This document shows positions 9,282-18,799 of a stretch of 64,000 nt of DNA, piece by piece. The stretch comes from Rhizobium mesosinicum (GTDB lineage: Bacteria; Pseudomonadota; Alphaproteobacteria; Rhizobiales; Rhizobiaceae), in the NCBI RefSeq assembly GCF_019511345.1, contig NZ_JAEUAK010000002.1:1-64000 (forward strand), written 5' to 3'. Within the stretch, counting starts at the first letter, position 1. The number at the start of each line of letters is the position of its first letter. Both the position numbers and the translations under genes were made by a program. The notes beneath the pieces were generated by a model. The model ran no database searches. It was not told the DNA's origin and worked only from the letters and a program-made list of their open reading frames with translations.

Positions 9282-10322
9282 ATGAATGAACAGGAGTCCG
9301 GGTCGTTGGGCGTGGTCATACCGCTTGAAGAAAACAAAAACAAACTGGCTTCCATCAAGCCGCTGGTGGACCTCACCAAGGCGGATATGGAGCGGGTGAA
9401 CCAGCTTATCCTTTCCAAGGCCGGCTCCGATGTCCAGATGATCCCGGAGGTGGCGAACCATCTCATCTCATCCGGCGGCAAGCGCCTGCGGCCGATGCTG
9501 ACGCTCGCGGCAGCATCGCTCTTTGGCTATCGGGGCGAGAATCACATCAAGCTCGCCACATCAGTCGAGTTCATGCACACGGCAACGCTTTTGCATGACG
9601 ACGTGGTAGACGAAAGCGACCTCCGCCGAGGCAAGTCGACCGCCCGCACGATCTGGGGCAATCAGGCAAGCGTGCTCGTCGGCGATTTCCTGCTCGGTCA
9701 GGCCTTCCGCATGATGGTCGAAGTCGGCTCGCTCGAAGCGCTCGATGTGCTTTCCTCCGCAGCCTGCGTCATCGCAGAAGGCGAGGTGCTGCAGCTCTCG
9801 GTCGCAAAGAACATGGAAACCACCGAGGACGATTACCTCTCTGTCATCCGCGCCAAGACGGCAGCACTTTTTGCCGCGGCAGCAGAAGTCGGGCCGATCG
9901 TTGCGGAAACCGGAAAATCCGGCCGCAACGCACTGAAATCCTACGGCATGAACCTCGGCCTTGCTTTCCAGCTCGTCGACGATGCACTGGATTATGGCGG
10001 CAAGGCTGCCGATCTCGGAAAAAATGTGGGCGACGATTTCCGCGAGGGCAAGATCACGCTGCCGATCATCCTCGCCTACCGCCGCGGCACGCAGGAAGAG
10101 CGTGCCTTCTGGCGTGATGCGATCGAAGGCGGGAACAGCAGCGATGCCAATCTGGAAAAGGCGCTCGGCTTGATTACCAAATACGGCACGCTGAACGACA
10201 CGATTCAGCGGGCGGTTCACTACGGCACGATCGCACGGGATGCGCTCGCGCCGCTGCCCGAGAGCGCCTGGAAATCGGCCCTGATGGAGGTCATCGACTT
10301 CTGCATCGAACGCGTGAATTAG
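9282..10322 (+). CDS. ispB: Octaprenyl diphosphate synthase (trans-polyprenyl synthase)
   Basis: The 346-residue enzyme has both aspartate-rich metal sites of long-chain trans-prenyl synthases: LLHDDVVDESDLRRG (DDxxD) around residue 115 and FQLVDDALDYGG around residue 235, plus the GGKRLRPML isoprenyl-binding motif. It makes the side chain of ubiquinone from farnesyl and isopentenyl diphosphate. The start at 9282 (MNEQESGSLG) is preceded by AAAGGC; an in-frame extension to 9111 runs into the divergent DUF2007 gene. Chain length (C40 or C50) cannot be read from sequence alone, though Rhizobiaceae mainly make UQ-10. Confidence 0.93.
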   Translation: MNEQESGSLGVVIPLEENKNKLASIKPLVDLTKADMERVNQLILSKAGSDVQMIPEVANHLISSGGKRLRPMLTLAAASLFGYRGENHIKLATSVEFMHTATLLHDDVVDESDLRRGKSTARTIWGNQASVLVGDFLLGQAFRMMVEVGSLEALDVLSSAACVIAEGEVLQLSVAKNMETTEDDYLSVIRAKTAALFAAAAEVGPIVAETGKSGRNALKSYGMNLGLAFQLVDDALDYGGKAADLGKNVGDDFREGKITLPIILAYRRGTQEERAFWRDAIEGGNSSDANLEKALGLITKYGTLNDTIQRAVHYGTIARDALAPLPESAWKSALMEVIDFCIERVN

Positions 10323-10370
10323 GGTGTCGCGATATCAGGGATTCGTGTGCACCCTTTAAGTTTGTTTGAC

Positions 10371-10413
10371 GCATGTCGTTACCGCAAACCGTTGCGCACT
10401 TTTGCGCGCATGC
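10371..10413. repeat. Rhizobial intergenic palindromic repeat, copy 2
   Basis: GCATGTCGTTACCGCAAACC...GCACTTTTGCGCGCATGC is a member of the common rhizobial palindromic family (GCATGTCGTTA / GCGACATGC type). It follows the prenyl synthase gene by about 50 bp. Confidence 0.75.
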
Positions 10414-10549
10414 TTAATCAAACGTCATAGACGAGGGCTGAATTTCTTGCAGGGCCGCTTCAAAAAAGCCATCCTGTTGTGAATCAGTGTTTGCAACTGA
10501 TTTTGCGGTCGGCGCGTTGTTCCGGCCGTCCCTGAAGAAAGGTTTTCTA

Positions 10550-12382
10550 ATGCGGCAGAGATTTGTCACCCGTCTCCTTTCGAGCGCAGCCCTGGCGGCG
10601 GTCCTTTCGCTCGGCGGAATTGGCGGTGTGAACGCCGAAGATGCGGCCAAGGCAGATGACGCCAGCAAGGCCGTGACCTTTGATCCGGATAGTGTTTCGA
10701 CCTTCTCCGGCGCTTTCCTTGCTGCCCGCACGGCCGATGTGGATCACGATTATCCGACGGCGATCGAACTTTACAAGAAAGCCTTGCAAATCGAGCCGGG
10801 CAATCCGGAAATCCGCCAGCGCCTGATGATCTCGCTGCTCCTCAATGGCGATATCAGAGACGGCGTGAAATATGCCAACGACCTGAAGGGCGATCCGACC
10901 GTCGAGCGGATTACCACGATCGTGCGCGGCATGGATGCGATGCGCCGCGGCGAGTTCAAGACGGCAGAATCGATCCTGAAATATGATGGTCCGAACGATC
11001 TCGACCGCATGATGAACGACCTTCTGCTGGCCTGGGCGCGAGTGGGTGCTGGCCGCGGCAGGGAAGGGCTCACCATGGTCGAGAAGATGAAGGGACCGGA
11101 TTGGGTCCGCATCTTCAAGAACTACAATGCCGGTGCGATCGCGATCGTCAACGGCGACGTCAAATCTGCCCGCCAGCATCTCAATGATGCTGTGCTCGAC
11201 AAGGAAGGCGGCGCGACTGCCCCCGACACGTTCATGCGCGCCATCATGGCGCTTGCCCGCCTCGAAGCCTCGCAGGGAAATAAGCAGAAGGCGCTTGACG
11301 CTGTTTCGGTCGGTGACAACCTGCTGCCGAACTATGCCCCGCTGAACGCGTTGCGCGACAGCATCGAAAAGGGCGAGAAGCAGGAACAGCAGGTCAAGAG
11401 CGCCGAAGAGGGCGCGGCCGGGGTACTCTTCTCGGTCGGCGGCGCGCTGAACCGCGACGGCGCCGAGGACATCGTCTCGCTCTATCTGCAGACAGCCAAG
11501 GCGCTCGATCCGAACAGTGCCGACACGCTGGTACTGCTCGGCGGCATTGCCGAAAAGCAGAACCAGATGGACCGCGCAATTGCGCTTTACCAGAAGGTGC
11601 CGGCGAATTCGCCGATGCGCCGCATCTCCGAACTGCAGCTCGGCCTGGCACTCGCCCAGGGCGGCAAGGTGGACGAAGCCCGCAAGCACCTGCAGGCGCT
11701 GATCACGTCCGACCCGAAGGATGTCAGGAGCTATCTCGCCTATGGCAGCGTGCTTTCCGACGCCAAGGACTATCAGGCGATGGCCGACAATTACGACAAG
11801 GCCGTCGAAGTGATCGGGCCGCTGCCGGGCCGCGCAGACTGGAGCGTCTTCTTCCAGCGCGGCATCGCCTATGAGCGGCTGAAGAAGTGGGACCAGGCGG
11901 AGCCGAACTTCCGCAAGGCGCTCGACCTCAATCCGAACCAGCCGCAGGTTCTGAATTATCTCGGCTATTCCTGGATCGACATGAACCGCAACCTCGATGA
12001 AGGCCTTGAGATGATCAAGAAGGCCGTCGAGCTGCGTCCCGATGACGGCTACATCATTGACTCGCTCGGCTGGGCCTATTTCCGCCTCAACCGTTACAGC
12101 GATGCTGTCGATGAGCTGGAACGCGCCGCGCAGATCAAGGCTGGCGACGCGACGATCAACGACCATCTCGGCGATGCCTACTGGCGTGTGGGCCGCAAGC
12201 TGGAAGCCGTCTATCAGTGGAACAGGGCGCTCGCCTCCGAGCCCGAGGAAGCCCAGATTCCAAAGATAAAGGAAAAGGTCGCCAACGGCCTGCCTGCACA
12301 GGATGACGACTCCAAGACCGTCGACAAGAAGCAGCCGGACCCGCAGCCGGTGACGCCGCCGCCGGTCGACAAGAAATCCTGA
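10550..12382 (+). CDS. Exported tetratricopeptide repeat protein
   Basis: A 610-residue protein with an N-terminal signal peptide (MRQRFVTRLLSSAALAAVLS...NAEDA) and TPR repeats through most of its length, for example PTAIELYKKALQIEPGNPEI (about residues 66-85) and a dense set from about 340 to 560. The C-terminal tail is Pro/Lys rich. TPR repeats mediate protein-protein contacts, and export places this in the periplasm or on the envelope. GAAGAAAGG precedes the ATG. ispE starts 6 bp after the stop, so the two are cotranscribed. I know of similar TPR proteins ahead of ispE in other Rhizobiales but of no tested function. Confidence 0.88.
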   Translation: MRQRFVTRLLSSAALAAVLSLGGIGGVNAEDAAKADDASKAVTFDPDSVSTFSGAFLAARTADVDHDYPTAIELYKKALQIEPGNPEIRQRLMISLLLNGDIRDGVKYANDLKGDPTVERITTIVRGMDAMRRGEFKTAESILKYDGPNDLDRMMNDLLLAWARVGAGRGREGLTMVEKMKGPDWVRIFKNYNAGAIAIVNGDVKSARQHLNDAVLDKEGGATAPDTFMRAIMALARLEASQGNKQKALDAVSVGDNLLPNYAPLNALRDSIEKGEKQEQQVKSAEEGAAGVLFSVGGALNRDGAEDIVSLYLQTAKALDPNSADTLVLLGGIAEKQNQMDRAIALYQKVPANSPMRRISELQLGLALAQGGKVDEARKHLQALITSDPKDVRSYLAYGSVLSDAKDYQAMADNYDKAVEVIGPLPGRADWSVFFQRGIAYERLKKWDQAEPNFRKALDLNPNQPQVLNYLGYSWIDMNRNLDEGLEMIKKAVELRPDDGYIIDSLGWAYFRLNRYSDAVDELERAAQIKAGDATINDHLGDAYWRVGRKLEAVYQWNRALASEPEEAQIPKIKEKVANGLPAQDDDSKTVDKKQPDPQPVTPPPVDKKS

Positions 12383-12388
12383 GGCCGC

Positions 12389-13282
12389 ATGCCTGACATG
12401 GGCATGCCAACTTCCGTGACAGACGATTTTGCCGTTGCCGAAGATGCCTGCGCAAAAATCAATCTGGCCCTGCATGTGACGGGCCAGAGGGCTGACGGCT
12501 ACCACCTTCTTGAAATGCTGGTGACGTTTGCGCGACACGGCGACCGTCTGGGCTTTGCGCCTGCCGATGCCGATGATTTTACGCTTTCCGGCCAGTTCGC
12601 CGATGTGCTTGCCGAAGACCCCGGCACCAATCTGGTGCTGAAGGCACGTGACCTGCTGCGGGAAGCGGCAGGTGGTGCTCCGCCCGTGCGCATCCATCTG
12701 GAAAAGAATCTGCCGGTCGCTTCCGGAATCGGCGGCGGCTCTGCCGATGCGGCAGCAACGCTGCGCGGGCTGCTGCGCCTGTGGGGCGTGACGCTTCCCT
12801 CTGAGACCGTTGCCGGCCTCGCACTGAAGCTTGGGGCCGACGTGCCGATGTGCCTGAAAAGCACGCCGCTGATCGCACGCGGCATCGGCGAAAAGATAGA
12901 GACGGCCGATACCCTGCCCTCCTTCGCCATGGTGCTCGCCAATCCGCTGAAAGGCGTTTCCACGCCCGAGATCTTCCGGCGGCTTGTCACCAAGAATAAT
13001 CCTCCGCTGGTCTTGAAGAAGACGCCGCACTGGATGGAAGCCATACGGACCACACGCAATGATCTTGAGATGCCGGCGCGGGAGCTGGTTCCCGAAATCG
13101 CAGAGATTTCAAACATGCTTGCGGCAGAAGGCGCGCTTTTCACCCGCATGTCCGGCTCTGGCGCGACCTGCTTCGGCATTTTCGAGACACCCGTTGCTGC
13201 GCTGCGCGCCGCTGAGCGTCTTCACGCGGCCCGCCCGGACTGGTATTTCCAGTCGACCGAGACTTTCGCAGGAGGTGCATGA
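12389..13282 (+). CDS. ispE: 4-diphosphocytidyl-2-C-methyl-D-erythritol kinase
   Basis: A 297-residue GHMP kinase of the MEP isoprenoid pathway. The N-terminal substrate motif AKINLALHVTGQRADGYH is typical of IspE, and the ATP-binding glycine-serine loop is PVASGIGGGSADAAATL (about residues 107-123). A C-terminal FTRMSGSGATCFGIF block completes the family signature. TGAGG precedes the first ATG; internal ATGs a few codons later are also possible. Its supply of isoprenoid precursors fits the prenyl synthase gene two genes upstream. The stop overlaps the moaB start (ATGA). Confidence 0.95.
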   Translation: MPDMGMPTSVTDDFAVAEDACAKINLALHVTGQRADGYHLLEMLVTFARHGDRLGFAPADADDFTLSGQFADVLAEDPGTNLVLKARDLLREAAGGAPPVRIHLEKNLPVASGIGGGSADAAATLRGLLRLWGVTLPSETVAGLALKLGADVPMCLKSTPLIARGIGEKIETADTLPSFAMVLANPLKGVSTPEIFRRLVTKNNPPLVLKKTPHWMEAIRTTRNDLEMPARELVPEIAEISNMLAAEGALFTRMSGSGATCFGIFETPVAALRAAERLHAARPDWYFQSTETFAGGA

Positions 13283-13833
13283 TGGCAGGCCTGGACGAAA
13301 AACGAGCTTTTATTCCGCTCGGCATTGCGGTTCTGACCGTCTCGGATACGCGTACGCTGGCCGATGACAAATCCGGCGATACGCTGGCGGCACGGATTGC
13401 CGAAGCCGGACATCAGCTGATCGACCGCGACATCGTGCCTGACGACCGCGAGACGATCACCGCACGCGTGCGCGCCTGGACGGAAGCCAAGGAGATCGAC
13501 GTCGTCATCACCACGGGCGGTACCGGCTTTACCGGCCGCGACGTCACGCCCGACGCGCTGGAACCGCTCTTCGAAAAAAGGATGGACGGGTTTTCAGCCG
13601 TGTTCCACCGGATTTCCTACGACAAGATCGGCACCTCGACGATCCAGTCGCGCGCCACGGCAGGTGTTGCCAACGCTACCTTCATCTTCGTGCTGCCAGG
13701 CTCGCCCGGCGCCTGCAAGGATGCCTGGGACGGCATCTTGAAGGCGCAGCTCGACTACCGGCAGATGCCTTGCAACTTCGTGGAGATCATGCCGCGGCTC
13801 GACGAGCACCTCAAGCGCGACGCGACGAAATAG
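13279..13833 (+). CDS. moaB: Molybdenum cofactor biosynthesis protein B
   Basis: A 184-residue protein of the MoaB/MogA/Cnx1G fold. Key motifs are LTVSDTR near the N-terminus, VITTGGTGFTGRDVTPDAL (molybdopterin binding), and VLPGSPGACKDAW. These proteins adenylylate or bind molybdopterin during cofactor synthesis. The ATG overlaps the ispE stop by the ATGA arrangement, indicating coupled translation. No other molybdenum genes are nearby, so its operon partner reflects chromosomal context rather than pathway. Confidence 0.93.
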   Translation: MMAGLDEKRAFIPLGIAVLTVSDTRTLADDKSGDTLAARIAEAGHQLIDRDIVPDDRETITARVRAWTEAKEIDVVITTGGTGFTGRDVTPDALEPLFEKRMDGFSAVFHRISYDKIGTSTIQSRATAGVANATFIFVLPGSPGACKDAWDGILKAQLDYRQMPCNFVEIMPRLDEHLKRDATK

Positions 13834-13855
13834 ACCGACTGCGACAGCGACATCG

Positions 13856-14170
13856 CTATGTCGCGAGGGCTGGCAGGGCAGGCATGGTTTCCCAGCTGTC
13901 GCCGGACAGTAGCACGCAGCTGATGCCGTGAACGTCCGTGATAATGAGTGTCCAGGTGCCGCTTTCGGCAGCATAGACCTCGAGAGCGGCGTTCTGGTTG
14001 ATCAGTCCGACTGCCGTGAGCTTTTCAGAAAAGTTGCTGTCCAAGAATTTGACGATCTCGGATCGGCCTGCGCAACTGCGCATCATCTGCGATGCTGCCG
14101 GATGCGGATGCGCGATCAGCAATGCCGTCAATATGACGGCCAGCAGGCCGTGGACGATATTGGGTAGCAT
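13856..14170 (-). CDS. Small exported protein of unknown function
   Basis: The 104-residue product starts with a clear signal peptide (GLLAVILTALLIAHPHPAAS) and has a mature part of about 77 residues with two cysteines (RSCAGRSEIV and GISCVLL), which may form a disulfide. A very strong ribosome site (AAAGGAGGTGCGTC) precedes the ATG, so it is probably expressed. It is convergent with moaB, 22 bp away. I do not recognise the family. Confidence 0.78.
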   Translation of the reverse strand: MLPNIVHGLLAVILTALLIAHPHPAASQMMRSCAGRSEIVKFLDSNFSEKLTAVGLINQNAALEVYAAESGTWTLIITDVHGISCVLLSGDSWETMPALPALAT

Positions 14171-14346
14171 GACGCACCTCCTTTTGCCGGGAACCCGGCA
14201 GAAGAGGAGATTTTCGTTGACCTGTTCTGCCGTTCACCGGCATTCCATGGCCATCCGTTGCGAAGCCAAGCGCTTCGGCGGCGCCATACTCGAATTATAG
14301 CGCGAAATCCTATTGAGCGCTATCTTTTCGCAATATCGAGAGTGCG

Positions 14347-14865
14347 CTATCGCGCGGCGCGGGCGACCCAGGAGGGAATCAACTCGCTGGAGAGTTGGCG
14401 TGGCTTCTGTGCCTTGGTGAATTCGGCAAGGCTCATGCCGCTTTTTGCAACTGAAATGGCAAGTTTCTTAGGCATGAGCAGGCCGAGCTCCAGTGGCGGC
14501 CTGACACGACCTACACGCTGAAAAAAAGGGCGGCGATACCCGCGCGAGGCGGTAAAGCGCGCAGGGACCTTGTTCAAGACCACATATTCCGAGACTTCGT
14601 CGATCCAGCCTGCCTGCGGTCTTGCGCCCGGCTCGACGAAGAGCAGCCATTCGCCGCGGGCGGATCGGATGATGTCCTTGATATCCCAGTGCGAATGGAA
14701 ACGGCAACCGGCGGCGTCCGCCACTCGCGACGTGCCATCGCGTGAGCCGTGATCGAGCACGACCACGTCACTGACGAGGCCCTCCACGGCGCCCGCCACC
14801 AACACCGATAGAGTCTGGGCCAGCTCAGGTTCCTGATCCTGGCATTCAAGAACGACAGTCAACAT
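14347..14865 (-). CDS. Family 2 glycosyltransferase-like protein
   Basis: A 172-residue protein with a short GT-A type Rossmann region: MLTVVLECQDQEPELAQTL as the first strand-helix unit, VVVLDHGSRDGTSRVAD as the nucleotide-sugar region, and LLFVEPGARP where a catalytic DxD would lie (here VEP). The protein is shorter than usual GT2 enzymes and lacks an obvious DxD and catalytic base, so activity is uncertain. The start at 14865 was preferred; an extension to 14916 is possible. It is divergent from the radical SAM gene. Confidence 0.72.
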   Translation of the reverse strand: MLTVVLECQDQEPELAQTLSVLVAGAVEGLVSDVVVLDHGSRDGTSRVADAAGCRFHSHWDIKDIIRSARGEWLLFVEPGARPQAGWIDEVSEYVVLNKVPARFTASRGYRRPFFQRVGRVRPPLELGLLMPKKLAISVAKSGMSLAEFTKAQKPRQLSSELIPSWVARAAR

Positions 14866-15004
14866 TGCCCGTTTATAGAGCGCCGCACAAAATTTTGCCA
14901 GCGCGACTTTCCGCATTTTGTTCTTGCATTGTTCTCATTTTGCCGATAGGAATATAATCATCAAAACGAGCGGAATTGAACGTTTTTCACCGCTGGAGAA
15001 TCCG

Positions 15005-16162
15005 ATGAGACCACAGTCCCTTGCAGGGCAGGCTGCATTCGCGCCTGCCAATACGGCAGATATTGCCGACGCGATGATCGCGGCCTCGGGGCTGCGCGTC
15101 GAGGTCGACCGGCGGCGTGGCCGCGGTGCGGGACTGAACCCCAGCGGCCGCTTCGAGCCCACACAGCGCGAAACCTTCGATGACGGCTGGCAGACGCTCG
15201 AGGAACTGCCGCCGTTCAAGACGGATGTGCAGATCGAGAAGCCGCGCACGGCGATTACCCGCAACGAATCTCCCGATCTCTCCTTCGACCGGTCGATCAA
15301 TCCCTATCGCGGCTGCGAGCATGGCTGCATCTACTGCTTTGCCCGACCGACCCATGCTTATATGGGTCTTTCGGCAGGGCTGGATTTCGAAAGCAAGCTC
15401 TTTGCCAAGCCGGACGCGCCTAAGCTTCTGGAACGGGAGCTTGCCAAGCCCGGTTACAAGGTACGCGTCATCGCGATCGGCACCAACACCGACCCTTACC
15501 AGCCGATCGAAAAGGAATGGCGCATCATGCGGCAGATCCTCGAAGTGCTCAACAAGGCGAACCACCCTGTTGCGATCGTCACCAAGTCGGCGATGATCCT
15601 GCGCGATCTCGATATTCTCACGGAGATGGCGGCGAAGAACATCGTGCGTGTCGGCATTTCGGTCACGACGCTCGACCGCAAGCTTGCGCGCCTTATGGAG
15701 CCGCGGGCTTCGACGCCGACGCGCAGGCTGGAGGCGATCCGCGGGCTTTCCGGGGCCGGTGTGCGGACGTCGGTGATGGCCGCGCCGATCATCCCGGCAC
15801 TCAACGATCACGAACTGGAACGTATCCTCGATGCCGCGAAGGCGGCAGGCGCAGAAGAGGCAAGTTATGTGCTGCTGCGGCTGCCGCTGGAAGTAAGCCC
15901 GCTGTTCCGCGACTGGCTGCTGCAGAATTATCCTGATCGCTATCGTCATGTGATGTCGCTGGTACGCTCGATGCGCGGCGGCAAGGATTATGACGCCGAA
16001 TTCGGCAAGCGCATGAAAGGCGCCGGGCCCTACGCCTGGCAGATCGCCCGCCGCTTTGAGATGGCGGCGAAGCGGCTGGAGTTGACCCGTCGAAGCCTTG
16101 CCTTGCGCGACGATCTCTTCGTGCCGCCAAATGGCAGCGGCGTGCAGCTTTCGTTGCTATGA
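15005..16162 (+). CDS. PA0069-type radical SAM protein
   Basis: A 385-residue radical SAM enzyme. The cluster motif CEHGCIYC (Cx3Cx2C) lies near residue 105 in NPYRGCEHGCIYCFARPTH, followed by a TIM-barrel core with GTNTDPYQPIE and VRVGISVTTLD. It belongs to the PA0069/SplB-like group of unknown substrate, which probably acts on nucleic acid or a cofactor. GGAGAATCC precedes the ATG. A frame extending back to 14918 crosses the promoter of the divergent glycosyltransferase gene and was not used. Confidence 0.9.
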   Translation: MRPQSLAGQAAFAPANTADIADAMIAASGLRVEVDRRRGRGAGLNPSGRFEPTQRETFDDGWQTLEELPPFKTDVQIEKPRTAITRNESPDLSFDRSINPYRGCEHGCIYCFARPTHAYMGLSAGLDFESKLFAKPDAPKLLERELAKPGYKVRVIAIGTNTDPYQPIEKEWRIMRQILEVLNKANHPVAIVTKSAMILRDLDILTEMAAKNIVRVGISVTTLDRKLARLMEPRASTPTRRLEAIRGLSGAGVRTSVMAAPIIPALNDHELERILDAAKAAGAEEASYVLLRLPLEVSPLFRDWLLQNYPDRYRHVMSLVRSMRGGKDYDAEFGKRMKGAGPYAWQIARRFEMAAKRLELTRRSLALRDDLFVPPNGSGVQLSLL

Positions 16163-16174
16163 CTGGTTATTTTC

Positions 16175-16224
16175 ACGCAATTCCGCAAACGCACAACCGC
16201 GATGCACTTTTGCTGGGAATTGCT
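16175..16224. repeat. Rhizobial intergenic palindromic repeat, copy 3
   Basis: ACGCAATTCCGC...GCACTTTTGCTGGGAATTGCT is an imperfect palindrome 13 bp after the radical SAM gene stop and is nearly the same as the copy at 55382. Confidence 0.78.
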
Positions 16225-16388
16225 AATAGGCTTGCGTAAGGCGTGAAGAAGACCTGCCCTGCGTCTTCTGTCTTGCGCAATTCCGGCGGATGGGCCTGAC
16301 CGCACTCATCCGTTGGACCGCCCCCGGCCGTCGCCGCCCTGATCCGGGGGCTTGCAGGAAATCGGGTTGGCGTGCGAGGTTCAACCGC

Positions 16389-17081
16389 ATGAAACGTCGC
16401 ACGTCACCCGATTCTCCTCTGCTCTTTGAAGAGGCTCCCCTCGTGCCGGATTTCCGGCTGGAGCTGAAAGCCCGCAAGGCTGGTCACTGGCCTGTCGCTG
16501 GCGCCGACGAGGCTGGACGCGGACCGCTTGCAGGCCCCGTCGTTGCCGCAGCTGTGATCCTCGATCCCAAACGTATTCCCGAAGGCCTCAACGATTCCAA
16601 GCAGCTTTCAGCGCAGCGGCGCGAGGAGCTGTTCGTCCAGATTCTTGCAACCGCTACCGTTTCCATCGCTTCATCCAGTTCTACACGCATCGACGAGACC
16701 GATATCCGCAAGGCAAGTCTTGACGCCATGCGACGCGCGATCTGCGGCCTTTCCATACCGGCAAGCTATGTGCTGACGGATGGGCTGGATGTGCCCGTTG
16801 GGCTCGACTGCCCCGGTCAGGCCGTGGTGAAGGGTGACGCCCGGTCCGTTTCAATCGCTGCCGCGTCCATCGTGGCGAAGGTCACTCGCGACCGAATGAT
16901 GGCGCGCGCGCATCTGGTATTTCCCGAATATGGTTTTGCTGCTCATGTCGGATATGGCACGGCGCAGCATCGCTCCGGCATCGAAAAGCACGGACCATGC
17001 TCGCTGCACCGGATGAGCTTCCGGCCACTCCGCAAGGAGGGCGTCGTGGGAGAGGTTAATGGAGAGATGCTGGAGGATTAG
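16389..17081 (+). CDS. rnhB: Ribonuclease HII
   Basis: A 230-residue enzyme that removes RNA from RNA-DNA hybrids and cuts at misincorporated ribonucleotides. The first catalytic block is [21 protein letters not shown] (acidic D and E), then LNDSKQL, and the third acidic residue is in [10 protein letters not shown]. The C-terminal block VTRDRMM...[11 protein letters not shown] is also standard. The ATG at 16389 has GAGG upstream. An in-frame start at 16290 would add an Arg/Pro-rich stretch unlike the family. Confidence 0.95.
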   Translation: MKRRTSPDSPLLFEEAPLVPDFRLELKARKAGHWPVAGADEAGRGPLAGPVVAAAVILDPKRIPEGLNDSKQLSAQRREELFVQILATATVSIASSSSTRIDETDIRKASLDAMRRAICGLSIPASYVLTDGLDVPVGLDCPGQAVVKGDARSVSIAAASIVAKVTRDRMMARAHLVFPEYGFAAHVGYGTAQHRSGIEKHGPCSLHRMSFRPLRKEGVVGEVNGEMLED

Positions 17082-17263
17082 GCTCCAGCCGGATATCCCT
17101 CGCGTTTCGCTTTGAGCCACCGGATGGTAGCTATCAAAGACGATTCATGCCGTACAGGCATCGGGGGCGGTAAAAGCTTCCGAAACGAGCTATCCGTTAT
17201 TCTCAGCGCTGCCCGTCATAAGTTCAGATATCACGCCACGCACAACAGCACCGCCAAAAGCAG

Positions 17264-17289
17264 AAAAGCCCCGCTGAAGCGAGGCTTTT
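17264..17289 (-). terminator. Rho-independent terminator of the atp operon
   Basis: On the minus strand the stem AAAAGCC-CGCT / AGCG-GGCTTTT with a T-rich tail lies 22 bp after the atpF stop. Confidence 0.85.
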
Positions 17290-17310
17290 CCAATTCCAAA
17301 GAACTGCAGA

Positions 17311-17802
17311 TCAGTTCAGACGGGTCTTTACTTCGCCGACGGCCTGACCAAAAAGCTCGGACTGGATCTTGCCATCGGCCTGCTTGCCGATAACGGATTC
17401 GGCAGCTGCGATGGCGAGATCGACGGCAGCAGAGCGGACAGCCTTCATTGCATCGGCTTCGGCCTGCTTGATCTTCTGCTCGGAAAGAGCCGTACGGTTG
17501 GCGACGAACTCTTCCGTTTTCTTCTTCGCCTCGGCGGTCAGCATTTCGGCTTCGCGCTCGGCTGCAGCCACGATGTGCGCGGCTTCGGCTTCGGCTTCCT
17601 TGCGCTTACGCTGATATTCAGCGAGCAGGTGCTGGGCCTCTTCACGCAGACGCTTGGCTTCCGCCAGCTCGTTGCGGATCTGGTCGGCGCGGTCGTCAAG
17701 CGACTTCGCCATCATGCCCGGGACCTTCAGGTAAACGATCAGTGCCAGGAAGAGAACGAGGCCGACGAAGGCGAAGAAAGTTGCATCGAAAGCAAATTCC
17801 AT
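17311..17802 (-). CDS. atpF: ATP synthase F0 subunit b
   Basis: A 163-residue peripheral-stalk subunit. One N-terminal membrane helix (FFAFVGLVLFLALIVYLKVPG) is followed by a long charged helix rich in Ala, Glu, Lys and Arg that forms the stalk dimer. It is the last gene of the F0 operon, 3 bp after the b' gene. Alphaproteobacteria use a b/b' heterodimer, in agreement with the neighbouring gene. The F1 genes (atpHAGDC) are not in the window. Confidence 0.95.
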   Translation of the reverse strand: MEFAFDATFFAFVGLVLFLALIVYLKVPGMMAKSLDDRADQIRNELAEAKRLREEAQHLLAEYQRKRKEAEAEAAHIVAAAEREAEMLTAEAKKKTEEFVANRTALSEQKIKQAEADAMKAVRSAAVDLAIAAAESVIGKQADGKIQSELFGQAVGEVKTRLN

Positions 17803-17805
17803 CGA

Positions 17806-18426
17806 TCAAGCCTCCTTCTTGGCGGCTGCAACGGCAGCGGCAACATCAGACTGGGCAGCAGAGCCGCCGATGAGCTGTTCGACAACGGCTGCTGCGGTTT
17901 CCTCGGCGATGGCACCGACATCGGCAAAAGCCTTCGCCTTCACATCGGCGATGCGGGCTTCGGCAGCCTTCAGCTTTTCGGTCAGGCTTGCCTCGACGGC
18001 GCGGCGGTCTTCCTCGGCCTTGACCTTGGCGGCGTCACGAGCGGCAGTGCCGATCGAGTTTGCCTTAGCGCGGGCAGCGGCAAGTTCGCCTTCGTAGGTT
18101 GCGACGGCAGCATCTGCTTCCGACTTCAGGCGGCCGGCTTCTTCGACATCCTGCGAGATGCGGTTGTGACGCTGCTCGAGGATGGCGCCGATGCGCGGTG
18201 CGATGACCTTTTGCATGAGCAGGTAGAAAATGACGAACGTAATCGCCAGCCAGAGGAGCTGGGATGCATAGGTCGACGAATCGAAGGGCGGGAAAGGCCC
18301 ACGCGCGTGCTCGCCTTCGGCGACGCCGGTCTCGGTATGGACCTCGCCGGCAGCCGGAGCGGCATGCGCATCCGTCGCGGTTCCCGCCGGGACCTCTTCA
18401 GCGTAGGCCGGGGTCACAAAAAACAT
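17806..18426 (-). CDS. atpF': ATP synthase F0 subunit b'
   Basis: A 206-residue second b-type stalk subunit (also called atpG or atpF2). An N-terminal region of about 50 residues (Ala/Glu/His rich) precedes the membrane helix [21 protein letters not shown] near residue 60, then a long charged helix. The ATG at 18426 has GGAGGTGAGC directly in front, so it is preferred over an in-frame GTG at 18432. It forms the peripheral stalk with atpF. Confidence 0.93.
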   Translation of the reverse strand: MFFVTPAYAEEVPAGTATDAHAAPAAGEVHTETGVAEGEHARGPFPPFDSSTYASQLLWLAITFVIFYLLMQKVIAPRIGAILEQRHNRISQDVEEAGRLKSEADAAVATYEGELAAARAKANSIGTAARDAAKVKAEEDRRAVEASLTEKLKAAEARIADVKAKAFADVGAIAEETAAAVVEQLIGGSAAQSDVAAAVAAAKKEA

Positions 18427-18505
18427 GCTCACCTCCAGGTGTACTGCAAATGCAAAGGATCACGGCTCGCTGTTCGCAGGCCGTGATCCATCAATTCCAC
18501 CGAGA

Positions 18506-18733
18506 TCAGACGGCGAAGAGGAGGAGAAGAGCGACGAGCAGCGAGAAGATGCCCAAAGCTTCCGTAACGGCAAAACCGAATACCAGACGGCCGAACTGGC
18601 TGTCAGCGGCAGACGGATTGCGCAGAGCGCCGGAGAGGTAGCTGCCGAAGATGTTGCCGAGGCCGAGAGCCGTACCGGCCATACCAAAGCAAGCCAGACC
18701 TGCACCGATGAACTTTGCTGCTTCCGCGTCCAT
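18506..18733 (-). CDS. atpE: ATP synthase F0 subunit c
   Basis: A 75-residue hairpin of two membrane helices. The first contains the glycine-rich [17 protein letters not shown] and the second the ion-binding Glu in [12 protein letters not shown]. The polar loop is RNPSA. These form the proton-translocating rotor ring. The size is normal for alphaproteobacteria. Confidence 0.97.
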   Translation of the reverse strand: MDAEAAKFIGAGLACFGMAGTALGLGNIFGSYLSGALRNPSAADSQFGRLVFGFAVTEALGIFSLLVALLLLFAV

Positions 18734-18799
18734 GTTGAACTCCTTTAAATGGTTGTTGCGGCGAATGACTGACGCCCTTTGACGTCGATGTCGTTATCC

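Noticed and set aside
10547..13030. An 827-codon open frame on the minus strand
   Set aside because: It lies opposite the TPR and ispE genes, which have family motifs, signal peptide and ribosome sites. High-GC codon use makes long antisense frames common.
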